Origin: Ascoidea asiatica | Lineage: Eukaryota > Ascomycota > Saccharomycetes > Ascoideales > Ascoideaceae | NCBI GenBank assembly: GCA_001600695.1 | Contig: BCKQ01000014.1 | Coordinates: forward strand, 120,989-184,988 | Direction: 5' to 3' | DNA length: 64,000 bases | Shown: piece by piece, positions 29,922 to 40,243 of the stretch | Position numbering within the stretch: the first letter of the stretch is position 1 | How the letters are laid out: every line of letters starts with the position of its first letter | Notes under the pieces: generated by a model | What the model saw: the letters and a program-made list of their open reading frames with translations, nothing else | The model's database searches: none | Told to the model about the DNA's origin: nothing | Position numbers and translations under genes: made by a program

Positions 29922-31266
29922 AATCATAATTGATAATATTAATAACAATAATTTAAATCCAAATCAAATTCAATCAAAAAAACAAATACAAAGACAAAAT
30001 ACCTTTAATCTAATAAATGATATAACTTATAATACTAATTTAAGTTTTGATAATAATTTAATTATTAAAAACAATTTCACTCACAAAGAAAGATTTTTTT
30101 TAAATTATTTTATATCTGATGTTTCTTCTTCAATATTTTCTGATTCTTCTACAACAAATTTTTTCATGAATACTGTAATTCCATTAGCTGTAAATGATAA
30201 TAAAATAAAATATCCTATTTTAGCTATTGCATCTTCATATTTAGCTAGTATTGATCCTCATAAATTTCATAGAGATTCTGTTTTATTCAAATCTTATTCT
30301 CAAGCTGCTTTAGTTAATCCAACTTCAAAAACTGATTTTTATTTTTCAAATGAAGTTTTATTATCAATACTTTTATTAATTTTAATGGAAATTTTAAATG
30401 GTTCCTCATTATATTGGTCTGCACTCTTGGAAAAAACCTTTTTGATAATTCAAGCAAGAGGTGGTATTAAAAAGTTATTAGGTTCTAACTCAAAGGATTA
30501 TTCACCTCTATTAATACAACTTTTTTGTTATATGGATTTAATATCTTCATTAAGTACTTGTCATTCACCATATGTTGAAAAAACAAGTTCTAGTGATGCT
30601 TCAAAAACAACTTATAAGATTCCTTTTGATCCTCTGATATTTCAAAATCATTCTGAAATTCAAAATATTTTGAACTCAAAATTTGGTTTTAAGTTTGGTA
30701 TAGCAGGAGAAATATTTCAATTATTAGGAAATATTTCAACTCTTGCTTCATTGAGGAAATATCGTCATTTATCTGTTGAAAATGAACAGAATTTTTTGAA
30801 ATTGGCTCAAGTTATTGAAACTAGATTAAATAATTGGACTTTACCAAGTTCAATGAATTTCTTAAACTATGATGATGTTTATAAATCTGAATATGCTGTT
30901 TCTCTTCAATGGGCTGCTTTCATTAGATTACATCAAGTTGTCAGTGGTTATAATAGAAATGACGCAAAAATTAAAACATGCTTGCTGACAATATTAAGAG
31001 CAGTAAGTTCTATTCCAGAGGGTTCAGATCTTGAAACTGGTTTATTATTTCCATTAATAATGGCAGGCTCTGTAGCGATTAATCAAAATGATAGAGATTT
31101 CATTATTACAAGACTACGGAATATTAAAAAAAAATTGAAGTTTCCTTATGTGAAACAATTTGAAGAATTATTATTAAATGTATGGAGTAAAGATTATAAT
31201 GAGGCTAATGATGTTAATTGGGCTTCAATAAGGTATTATGAATTTCCAGGTCTAGTAATGTTTTAA
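28567..31266 (+). CDS. Zn2Cys6 fungal transcription factor, target unknown
   Basis: An 899-residue regulator. The zinc cluster lies near residues 46-75: CDRCHAIKQVC and then CDRCKRMNLPC, six cysteines with the usual spacing, followed by a basic KKLGRPR segment of AT-hook type. A long low-complexity middle follows, with Asn runs (one of about 28 AAT codons) and a tandem I-Q-[ND] repeat near residues 197-250. From about residue 510 on there is a helical region resembling the fungal-specific TF domain of the PF11951 kind (Acr-2, Pro1, Arg81, Uga3 relatives), for example FLNYFISDVSSSIFSD and VIPLAVNDNKIKYPILAIAS. I could not match it to a named yeast regulator. The start is the ATG at 28567, directly before a Lys/Asn-rich leader. 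The neighbours give no pathway hint. Confidence 0.8.
29836..29920 (+). repeat. (AAT)28 codon run, polyasparagine
   Basis: About 85 bases of uninterrupted AAT in frame inside the Zn2Cys6 regulator, the longest pure trinucleotide run in the window. Confidence 0.95.
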
Positions 31267-31991
31267 AAGTAAAATTACATGTGAATTAAAAGTCAGCCCC
31301 TTTTATTTTCAGCTTTGAATGATATTCTTTAATTGCATTTAGTGAGATTTGTAAGCAATTCCTCATTTATGTTCAATTAAGAGAATGAACATTTTTATGC
31401 ATCTAGAAAAAGAGGGATTAGAAACTTTTGTATTACATAGAACTTTTTTGTATCTTAACGTTCTTTTTTGCAATTATTTTTGTCAGCAGCAGCTTTTTTT
31501 TGTTAAAACACTTGCGGTGTTCGAGATGTATACTCTCAAGAATAAATAATTTAGCTTTTAATGTTGGCCCAGCTAGTAAGAGCAACATTATAGTAATTTA
31601 ACTGAAATATTTGTTCTAAAAAGTATTTATTATAATTTTATGATAGAAATATAAGAAACCTCAAAGTGAGATTCAGAGTTGAAAGAAAGTTACAATCTTG
31701 AGGTTAAATTTTTTTACAAGACCAAGAAAAAGTTTTTTGAGCCGAAAACAATAGACTGATTTAAATTATAAAAGAATACAATCGCAAACAAGAAAACAAG
31801 GTAATTGTTGAAATCATTTTGTCAATTTGAAAATAGGGAAAGTTATTATACAGATATACATTAGACTGATTTCTTAGAAACAGAAACAAAAACAATAAAT
31901 ATAATGAAGCAGTAATGAATAACGAAAAAAAGGAAGAAAAAATAGTAAAGAAATCAATAATAAACATAACGATTGTAGTTTATCATTTAAT
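31267..31991. other. Convergent 3' flank of the Zn2Cys6 gene and NOT1
   Basis: About 725 bases between two gene ends, AT-rich with a slightly richer patch near 31480-31590. I see no RNA gene or conserved reading frame in it. Confidence 0.4.
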
Positions 31992-34900
31992 TTATGCAGC
32001 AAGCTGAGCAGCTTTGATATGATTCATAAAAGTAGTGAAAGTTCTTTCGACCTCTGGAATTGATTTGGTAAAAGTTAACTCATTGAATCCATAGTCATTA
32101 TTTTTTAACAATTCACTGAAAACAACAACAAGACCCCATGGTTGAGGTTTGTAAGTAACCATTCTTTCTAATAAGACTCTTAAAATCAATTGTTGAATAT
32201 CCTGCTTTTTACTTCCCCATGAATTACTCTTAAAAAAATGTAAAATTAAATGAGTAAACCACAAAGTTTGGGCATTTGGATATCTTAAGTTATTAACAAT
32301 AGCAGAGATAAGATGATATTGAACTTCGGAAGAATTACTTTCACTAATCATATTAGATAACAAAGTAACATGAGATGATTTTGAGTTGTAAAATGGCTCA
32401 ATATTAAGACGATCTTCAATTTCATTAATACCAACATATAGAACAATAGCATTAATCAATTTAACATCAACATTAGTTTGAGTGAAACCAATACCTGAAT
32501 CTTTTTTTGTTGTAGATATTTTGATACTGCTTAAAATATTTTTTAGTAAAGGACTGAATGGAACTCTTAAATAATTGTCAATAGGTTTTTTCAAGCTTAT
32601 TTTTAACAAATCATTACCTGGATTTATAGCAATTAATGGAATTTCCTTTATTCCATCAATTTTTTCTATACCTTTCAAGGTTACTCCAAATGGATCAGGA
32701 ACAGACTTTGTTTCACTAGAAGGCATAGCTGATAACACAATATTTCTTAACTGTAAGAAGCTTGGTGGAATGGAATAACAAAGAGGATAGTGATATTCAA
32801 CTAAAAACTCTGGATAATCATGAAGTAAAACGATAAATATTTGAACAAGTCCTCTATAACTTGTTACAATATCCTCAGGAATATCCTTTCCTTTAATATG
32901 AGTAGATTGAAATCTCAAAAGAGACATAAACAAAGTAATGAGCTTTTTCCAGCTTTTTTTATCTGGAAATTCAAGCATAACAGGCAAGAATAATCGATGA
33001 GAGATTAAAGAAATCCAAGCAAACATAAAAGCAGGAAACATTAGTGGTTGAAATGAATTGAAGACATCGGCCAAATATAAATATATAGAAAAATCTAAAG
33101 CAATAAAATCTTTCCTTTCTTTTTCTTCGACAATATCTTCAAAAGTTACTCTAATGTCACTCCATTCACTCAAAATAGCAGAAAAGAGCCTGAAATATGG
33201 TCTTTCATTGAATGTAGTTGGATTGTTTTCATGATCGTAAGCAAATTCAAGAGAAATAATTGTCACAACTTGTTTGAAAAATTGCATTCTTCTGTCATTT
33301 TTTGAATCTTGCAAAATTACTGTTTTAATTATCAACTTTGCTAATGAATCTGTAACTGTAAATACATCATTAGTAACCCTATCTTTATTATTGATTTCAG
33401 TATCTCTCAAGAATGAAGATACAGAATATTCAATAGCTGATCTGAAAAATGAGGTTAAATAGTCAGCTTTGCTGAAAACATTTTTTTCAAATAATTGATA
33501 GATGAAAGCATGTAAAAGATCATCTTTCACATTAGGGTGCTGAGAGAGTCTAACCCACTCTGCAAATACATATCTCATTTGTTCTTTTAAAGTAATTTTA
33601 GAATCAGAAGATAATACGGGACCAGTAGCTGATTTCAAATCATTCATCAACAATACAGCTGCTTGATTTTTAACATCCGAATTCTCCAAGACCTTTCGAA
33701 TGGCATCAATACTTGAAGCAAAATCTGAACGTAAAGATACTGGATTTGTTGAAAGTACAATATTCTCTACTAAGCTACTTGCAAAAGTGATCCCCTCAGC
33801 ATCATTAGATTCAACCAAAGTAGTTAAAGAAGAATCAAGTTCTGCTGGAGAAATAATTCCAATCTTTAATAAACTTGTCATGACCTTTGGATTAAGTTTG
33901 CGTATATCATCGTTATGAAGAAGCCACCAATTTATATCTTTGGCAGTTGTGGGTGATAATTCACAAAGTTGAGAAAGAATAAAAAATAGAACCTCACAGC
34001 AAAAAACACTTTCAAATTTAGAAAAAATGCATTTAATGATATATTCAGCAATTTTTGTATGGATTTGCTCACTGTTGATTCTTATAGTTGCACACATTGC
34101 TAGAATTTCATTTGCCTTTAACTTCATTATGTGATCTGAAGGTAATTCCAAAAATTTAGTTTGTGACTTCATATCTTTCAAACTGTTTACTAAAACATCA
34201 ATGGTTTTACATAATGAAGAAACCACATTTGCAGCAGAATTTGCTTCTGTTTGAGGAGCTAATTCTTGTGCTTGGGGTACCGGAGTACTTGTTACATTTT
34301 GAGGATTGTTATTAGGGACGTACGCATCAAAAATTGGAACACCATTTACAATCTTCTTTATCACTTGTGGAGAATTTTGAATAGGGACATTAGATTTTAG
34401 CATTTGTGGAGTCATTGACATCTGAGTTTGCTGACGTTGGGCTGAATGAACCAAACGGCCTTTACCGAAATTTTGATATACAGAAAGCTGCTGCTCTGTA
34501 AGGCCTCCAATCTTTAATCCTAGTGGTGAAGGTAAGTCAAGGGCATATTGAGAAGCATTCTGAGAGAAAAAAGGTTGATTTTGCATTTCGGCTTTGTACT
34601 GGCGACGTAATAATACTTGAGAGACTAATCTGTGTTCAACTTCATGAGAGGCCTTAAATACAGCAGCATTTTGAACAATCTCCAAAATTCCATCTATATT
34701 ATCGCCGACAGCAATATTTAATTGAGATTCATGCTCGGAATAAGAATTTCCTAACAAATTCATTGCAAGAGCATTCATTTTTTCAATAATAGCATCTCTA
34801 CATGTAGTATGAGTGAATTCGTAAGTAACAGATCTTACATGGTTTCTAGCAGCAACAATTAACTTATTATCATCAGGTTCTAAGGCAAAATCCTTTTCTA

Positions 34901-37900
34901 CTAAAGTTAAAGCAGTTGTAACACAAATACCCACAGTCTTGCCAATAATTGTGGTCAATATATCAATAATAGTTTGTTTTATAACTACCAGGAAAGCGTT
35001 TCTAAATTCAGGAAGTAAAACAAAAGCAGATTGACCACGTAAGGAATTCAAAAGAGAATCTAAACTTGGTGTGATATACTGAAACATAATTGCAACGCTA
35101 TCGCTTTCTACCGGTTGTTGAGGAATATTTGGAAGAGCTGGTCTTTGAACATTCGAAGCTTCCTGTAGAACTTGTTGCCCTGGCAATGTTTGTTGCTGAG
35201 CAAGAAATTGCTGTGATGGTGGCTGAATTACAGGCTGACCTGATGCTATTTGTTGATTAAACATTATTTGAGCTTGTTGAACTGCGAGTGGTTCTTGGGG
35301 AATATTTAAAGACTTTTCATCAACCGATTCTAAACTTCTATCTATTACTAATCTTGCCATATCTCTAGCTACATTCTGAAGGTTCATTTTGTGCCTTAAT
35401 TTATCTTGGATATCATTAGTTAAAATACTAGAAGGAACGATATCTTTGAGTTTGATTTTAAAGTCATTACAAAGAACTTCAATTTCAAACTTTAAGTTCA
35501 ATTTAAGATCAGCACACTCATATAACTCTGCTAAAAGTTTTAAAATTCCTAATGTCCAAGGATTTGGAGGGTTAAAAATAGAAGGCTCTTGAGCTTGGTT
35601 TAAAACTTTGCAAATAAAAGGGATAACAAAAACCAATTTCTTTTGAAAATAGGCTTCAATAAGTAAATCTTTGAATTCAATATTTTTATATAAAATAGGT
35701 AGATCTCTTGCAAGAGTTAAACGTCCAAGCCAAGATCCAAGATTTTTTAAATGAGCTTTTTCTGATGGGGTTTCATTATAATCATTCAAGAGAGAAATGA
35801 TTTGTAAATAAGTAACAATCAAAATATGTTGTTCAAATAATTCAGATTTTAGACCTTCAACTAAAGCACAATATAACGATTGATAATTAGGTTCGACTTT
35901 TGCTCTTGATTTAACCATATAATCTGAAAACCATTTATAATACTTTTCTGTAAGTAACTTTTTAATATCTGGAATTTTTGAAGAAAGATTAGATAAAGTG
36001 ATATTATTTACAATGAACAATAATTTATCTGAGACTTCCTCATCTGGGACTTCTTGAACAGTATCACTGTCAATTTCTGTATCAATATTAACCGACTTGA
36101 AAGCTCTAACTTCTACAACTTCTTCAGTAGATGTTTTAGCATTAGTTGAAACAACAGCTGAAGATGATGAATCATTACCACCATGAATAGCCTCATAAAG
36201 AATTTTATAAATCATAGGTGTTCCTGAAATACTTGAAGATTGTAATAAAAGTGTACAATATTTAGGCCATTCAGAAAGTCTATTTTTACAAGCAACTAAA
36301 GCTTGCATAGTAAACTTAAACATATTTGAATCTGGTTGTTCTCTTGAAGCCTCTAATAAATTATTTAAACAAATAGATAGAGTAAAACCTTTAATAATTT
36401 CAAATTGAATTAAAGATCCAAATAAAAGAGAAGTTAATTGTAAAGGTTCTACAGGATATTGATAAAAAAATTTATATTCATCTAATAATGAATGAATAAT
36501 ACAAGCAAATAAATCTTGTTCTTCAGGTAAATCTGATTCTTTATATTTTTCAAGAATTAATACTAAATCTTTAACAGTATCACTTTTTCCATATAATTGA
36601 CTAAAATAATTTTTCATTTTTTGTTCAGTTTCATCAGTAAATGATGGAGTTGGAGAATCAATTGCTGATTTTAATATAGCTTCATCATGACCATAACCAT
36701 AATTAATAAGTCTTGGATAAGTTTCAATACATTGTTTTTGAATAATTTTAAGTTTTGTAGCTAATTCCGTAGAACCAACAGCATTTGAAAGTTGATCTAA
36801 TAAACTTAAATGTAAATCAACAATTTGTAAAGGTAAAGTTGTACGATATGGAATATTATCTATAGCATAATGATTTTGAATTAATTCATATTCTGTTTTA
36901 GCTTCTTTATCTAAAAAATTATAAATTTTAGAAAAAATAATTAATTTAAAATTAGTTGGATTTAAATTATTAAAGGCAGAAGGAATTGGAATTGAAGATA
37001 ATTGATTCATAATATTATTATTAAAAAAATCTTTAATAACATCAATTTTTCCACCTTGTCTAACATATTCAGCAGAAAAAATTAAAAAATTTTCAAAAGA
37101 GCCTTGCCACAGAGATTTAAAAATAACTTCATCAAGTTTTAAATCTCTAACTAATCTTGTAATTGAAATAAAAATTGCATTATTTGATCTTGTTTCAATT
37201 AATCTTATAAGTAAATTTATAATATGATCAACAGAAGATTTTCCTAAAGAAGAATATTTTTTTAAAATTAAAGTTAAAAATGCAGAAGAATTAACTTCAA
37301 GTAATTTATCAATAATACTATCAAGAAAATCAATAATAAAATCATTTCTTTCTTCAGGTTTTAAATCTAAAGCAGCTATAGCTAAATATTCAGGAGCTTC
37401 AAGAAAATCATTTCTTAAAATAGAAGTAATTTGTGATGAATTTGTATTTGCAGGATTTTTATAAACATTTAAAAAAAATTTAGTTAAATTTAAATAATAT
37501 AATTTTGAACTTTTTTCATTATTAAAAGTAATAATATTAGGAGGTAATAAATTAATTACATCATTTTTAATATTATCATTCATTGATTGAAAAATATTTT
37601 TTAAATTTGAACATTTAAGAAAATTAAAAACACCATCATTTGGATATAAATAATGAAAATGATTAAATAATAATAATTTTAAAGATGGATTAATATTATT
37701 TAAATTTGATAATTTTTCAAGAAATAAATCAATAATTTCATCAGAAATTAAAGATGATAAAAATTGAGAAACAGAAGTATAAGTTGCTTGTAAAATTGTA
37801 TAATTAATATCTTTTAAATAATTTAATAAAATTAAATTTAAAATTATATTCCAATCTGGTTTTAAAATTTCATTTGAATTTAATTTCAATAATAAAATTT

Positions 37901-39206
37901 TTAATTGATTACCAGAATTTAAAGAATCAGATAATTTTTGTGGAGTTAAACTTGTTAAACCATCATTACTTAAAGGAGCTAATCTTTGAGATTTTGGTAC
38001 TAAAACTTCAGATAAAATTATTGCAATACTTTCATTAAAAGAAATTGGATCATTTAATTGTTGTTGAACAATTAATAAATTACCTAAAATTTTATTTGGT
38101 AATAATAAATCATGTGGAATTTGTAAAATTTTTTCTTTAAAAGAATTTATTGTTGAAAATTTTTTTTTTAAATAATCATTTATAATTAATTTTAAATTTT
38201 TTATATAAATAATTAAATTTAAAGATTGAAAACGAGATTCAATATAAAAAGAAATATATAATTTTTCATTTAAAGGTAAAGAATTTGATTGAATTAAAAT
38301 TTGAAAAAAATTTATTAAAGTTTGAGGATTATTTAAATTATGATTAATAAAATTTGGATTTTTTAAAATTTCAAATAATGAATGTAAATTATTAATTAAA
38401 ATATGAGCAGATTGTTGAATTAAATTTCTATCATTTGTTGATTGAATTGAATTTTTATCAAAATTAATTGATAAACTTAAAACAGTTTTTTGATAAGGAT
38501 CTTGATAAAAATGATTTAAGAATAAATCCCATGAATGAAATTTTAAAAAATCAGGTTCAATTAATATTGTATTTGTAAATTTTGATAAAGTTGATAAATT
38601 TGAAGTAATTAAATTTAATTCTTGATAAATTAATTTTTCAGTTGAAGTTTTGAAGCTAATATTTTGATTAATTTGATTATTATTATTATTATTGTTAATA
38701 TTATTTGGATGATTTGAATTTACAATATATGAAGTTGAATTATTAATTAATCTACGTAAGAATTTAGCATAAATTTCCGGAGGATTATTATCACATAAAT
38801 GATGAATTTGTCTTGTAGTTGAATCCCAACGTTCATCATTAATTGAAGAAGCTAATAAAGATAATTGAGCGGTTATAGTAGTATCTAGACCTAAACTGAA
38901 GTTTGAATTATTTGAGTTAGATAAAGATTGATTATTTGATTGTAAATTAATTGGATTAGATTTAATTGAAGAACTATTTGGATTATTTGGGTTAATGATA
39001 TTATTATTATTATTATTATTATTATTGTTGTTGTTATTATTTAGTTGACTGTTATTATTATTGTTAATGTTATTGTTATTATTATTATTATTATTAGAGA
39101 TTGAAGATTGATTTAAACCATTGATTATATTATTATTATTAGATAAAATCGGATTTTGTACCGATTTATTACCTCCTAAAGAAGGAATTAAATTTGATTG
39201 AGACAG
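31992..39206 (-). CDS. CDC39: CCR4-NOT scaffold subunit Not1/Cdc39, with an apparent CTG start
   Basis: The scaffold of the CCR4-NOT deadenylase. Conserved phrases include PRLINYGYGHDEAILKSA, IFNPPNPWTLGILKLLAEL, TTFNERPYFRLFSAILSEW and KKPIDNYLRVPFSPLL. The frame also covers the N-terminal HEAT region, the Caf1-binding MIF4G-like region, the DUF3819 region and the Not1 C-terminal domain. The conserved N-terminus (AQLSLLASSINDE, then RQIHHLCDNNPPEIYAKFLRR) lies at about 38770-38890. It continues without a stop through an Asn-rich leader up to an in-frame TAA at 39231-39233. No ATG exists in this frame between the stop and 37889. The CTG at 39204-39206 sits in AAAA-CTG-TCT, a yeast-like initiation context, and would give about 2404 residues against 2108 in Saccharomyces. 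A missed upstream exon or a sequence error are the alternatives. The 3' end at 31992 is secure. Confidence 0.9.
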   Translation of the reverse strand: MSQSNLIPSLGGNKSVQNPILSNNNNIINGLNQSSISNNNNNNNNNINNNNNSQLNNNNNNNNNNNNNNIINPNNPNSSSIKSNPINLQSNNQSLSNSNNSNFSLGLDTTITAQLSLLASSINDERWDSTTRQIHHLCDNNPPEIYAKFLRRLINNSTSYIVNSNHPNNINNNNNNNQINQNISFKTSTEKLIYQELNLITSNLSTLSKFTNTILIEPDFLKFHSWDLFLNHFYQDPYQKTVLSLSINFDKNSIQSTNDRNLIQQSAHILINNLHSLFEILKNPNFINHNLNNPQTLINFFQILIQSNSLPLNEKLYISFYIESRFQSLNLIIYIKNLKLIINDYLKKKFSTINSFKEKILQIPHDLLLPNKILGNLLIVQQQLNDPISFNESIAIILSEVLVPKSQRLAPLSNDGLTSLTPQKLSDSLNSGNQLKILLLKLNSNEILKPDWNIILNLILLNYLKDINYTILQATYTSVSQFLSSLISDEIIDLFLEKLSNLNNINPSLKLLLFNHFHYLYPNDGVFNFLKCSNLKNIFQSMNDNIKNDVINLLPPNIITFNNEKSSKLYYLNLTKFFLNVYKNPANTNSSQITSILRNDFLEAPEYLAIAALDLKPEERNDFIIDFLDSIIDKLLEVNSSAFLTLILKKYSSLGKSSVDHIINLLIRLIETRSNNAIFISITRLVRDLKLDEVIFKSLWQGSFENFLIFSAEYVRQGGKIDVIKDFFNNNIMNQLSSIPIPSAFNNLNPTNFKLIIFSKIYNFLDKEAKTEYELIQNHYAIDNIPYRTTLPLQIVDLHLSLLDQLSNAVGSTELATKLKIIQKQCIETYPRLINYGYGHDEAILKSAIDSPTPSFTDETEQKMKNYFSQLYGKSDTVKDLVLILEKYKESDLPEEQDLFACIIHSLLDEYKFFYQYPVEPLQLTSLLFGSLIQFEIIKGFTLSICLNNLLEASREQPDSNMFKFTMQALVACKNRLSEWPKYCTLLLQSSSISGTPMIYKILYEAIHGGNDSSSSAVVSTNAKTSTEEVVEVRAFKSVNIDTEIDSDTVQEVPDEEVSDKLLFIVNNITLSNLSSKIPDIKKLLTEKYYKWFSDYMVKSRAKVEPNYQSLYCALVEGLKSELFEQHILIVTYLQIISLLNDYNETPSEKAHLKNLGSWLGRLTLARDLPILYKNIEFKDLLIEAYFQKKLVFVIPFICKVLNQAQEPSIFNPPNPWTLGILKLLAELYECADLKLNLKFEIEVLCNDFKIKLKDIVPSSILTNDIQDKLRHKMNLQNVARDMARLVIDRSLESVDEKSLNIPQEPLAVQQAQIMFNQQIASGQPVIQPPSQQFLAQQQTLPGQQVLQEASNVQRPALPNIPQQPVESDSVAIMFQYITPSLDSLLNSLRGQSAFVLLPEFRNAFLVVIKQTIIDILTTIIGKTVGICVTTALTLVEKDFALEPDDNKLIVAARNHVRSVTYEFTHTTCRDAIIEKMNALAMNLLGNSYSEHESQLNIAVGDNIDGILEIVQNAAVFKASHEVEHRLVSQVLLRRQYKAEMQNQPFFSQNASQYALDLPSPLGLKIGGLTEQQLSVYQNFGKGRLVHSAQRQQTQMSMTPQMLKSNVPIQNSPQVIKKIVNGVPIFDAYVPNNNPQNVTSTPVPQAQELAPQTEANSAANVVSSLCKTIDVLVNSLKDMKSQTKFLELPSDHIMKLKANEILAMCATIRINSEQIHTKIAEYIIKCIFSKFESVFCCEVLFFILSQLCELSPTTAKDINWWLLHNDDIRKLNPKVMTSLLKIGIISPAELDSSLTTLVESNDAEGITFASSLVENIVLSTNPVSLRSDFASSIDAIRKVLENSDVKNQAAVLLMNDLKSATGPVLSSDSKITLKEQMRYVFAEWVRLSQHPNVKDDLLHAFIYQLFEKNVFSKADYLTSFFRSAIEYSVSSFLRDTEINNKDRVTNDVFTVTDSLAKLIIKTVILQDSKNDRRMQFFKQVVTIISLEFAYDHENNPTTFNERPYFRLFSAILSEWSDIRVTFEDIVEEKERKDFIALDFSIYLYLADVFNSFQPLMFPAFMFAWISLISHRLFLPVMLEFPDKKSWKKLITLFMSLLRFQSTHIKGKDIPEDIVTSYRGLVQIFIVLLHDYPEFLVEYHYPLCYSIPPSFLQLRNIVLSAMPSSETKSVPDPFGVTLKGIEKIDGIKEIPLIAINPGNDLLKISLKKPIDNYLRVPFSPLLKNILSSIKISTTKKDSGIGFTQTNVDVKLINAIVLYVGINEIEDRLNIEPFYNSKSSHVTLLSNMISESNSSEVQYHLISAIVNNLRYPNAQTLWFTHLILHFFKSNSWGSKKQDIQQLILRVLLERMVTYKPQPWGLVVVFSELLKNNDYGFNELTFTKSIPEVERTFTTFMNHIKAAQLAA

Positions 39207-40243
39207 TTTTAAAAGATATTTTTTAATAAATTATAATAAATTGAATCAATAATAATTTCCAAAAAAAAAAAAAAAATTTTTTTTAAAATTATTATTAATT
39301 TTTGTTTATTTGAATAATTATTCAAATTGTTTTTTTATATTGAAATATATAATAGAATTGAAATGTGATATATTTTTGTTGATGAACTTTATGTTATATG
39401 AGAATATATCAAAAGATAAGATTAATATGATATATTGATGTATTAATGTATTTTAAATAAATTAATATAACTTGTTAATAGTTCTTTTTGAATACATAAA
39501 TGATATTAGAGGTAATGAAAAAGGGTAATAAGAAATAAAGTGAGTAAAAATAAAGATGGATTATAAGTAATTGTGAATAAGGTAATTGTGAATAAAGTAA
39601 TTGAGAATCTTGATGTATTATACTAATGATATATGATTATTATATTATTTATTATATTATATTATATTGTAATTGATTTATTGTTGAATATATTTAATAT
39701 ATTTGATTTATTTAATATATTTGATGTATTTTACAATCGAAATGGAGTAATAACAATAGAAGAGTGCAAGTATTATTCCTGACAACACTCAGCGTTAATG
39801 CTAATGTTAGTATTAGTATTAGTATTGGTATTGGTATTGGTAGCAGCACAGAGGTCACATGCTGAGAAACTAGTAGGTCACGTGTGTGAATTATGTAATT
39901 TATTACATAATTGCTTCATTGAACCCTTTGCAGTGGTTCATAAGGAATTTTGAATATCCATGTTACGGATAGCACAATCCGTTTTCAATCCGCTGCTTCT
40001 GTTTCTGCTTCTTCAGATTTTGCTTCTTTTGCTTCTTGTGAATCTTTCTCTATTGAAATTATGGCTAGAGTTCTATATTATAAACTAAATACTAGCATTA
40101 AAGGGTGTTTAAAGTCACTATTAACAGTCTTTATTTCAGATTATTTCAGTATGTAAGGTCAATTTAATACTATATTATTCTATAGATATAATTTCAGTTA
40201 TTAATGTTTCTTTATTTAATGATTAATGATTAATGATTGATGA
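39207..40243. promoter_or_regulatory. NOT1 promoter and GT15 3' flank
   Basis: Just upstream of the proposed NOT1 start lies a long A-run and T-run (39261-39284). Then come AT-rich repeats, a CTAATA/CCAATA-type hexamer repeat (minus strand) near 39801-39840, a CACGTG box at 39879-39884, and a perfect inverted repeat ATTATGTAA-N4-TTACATAAT at 39890-39911. A GC-richer patch spans 39770-40060. Between 39231 and 39860 the minus strand has only one ATG (39497), which opens an 11-codon frame. The last 200 bases are the GT15 gene's 3' flank. Confidence 0.45.
39879..39911. promoter_or_regulatory. CACGTG box and bZIP-like palindrome upstream of NOT1
   Basis: CACGTG at 39879-39884 is the Cbf1-type E-box. 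Six bases on, the 22-base element at 39890-39911 has exact 9-base arms (ATTATGTAA and TTACATAAT) around TTTA. Each arm contains TTATGTAA or TTACATAA, one base from the Yap/C-EBP type octamer. Function is inferred. Confidence 0.45.

Noticed and set aside
39464..39497. The only ATG between 39860 and 39231 on the minus strand as the NOT1 start
   Set aside because: It is followed by a stop after 11 codons, and its possible donor sites do not give a phase that joins cleanly to the candidate acceptors at 39176 or 39173.
39806..39812. TACTAAC branchpoint on the minus strand as evidence for a NOT1 intron
   Set aside because: It lies about 630 bases from the nearest usable acceptor (39176) and arises inside a CTAATA repeat. 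No matching donor was found.
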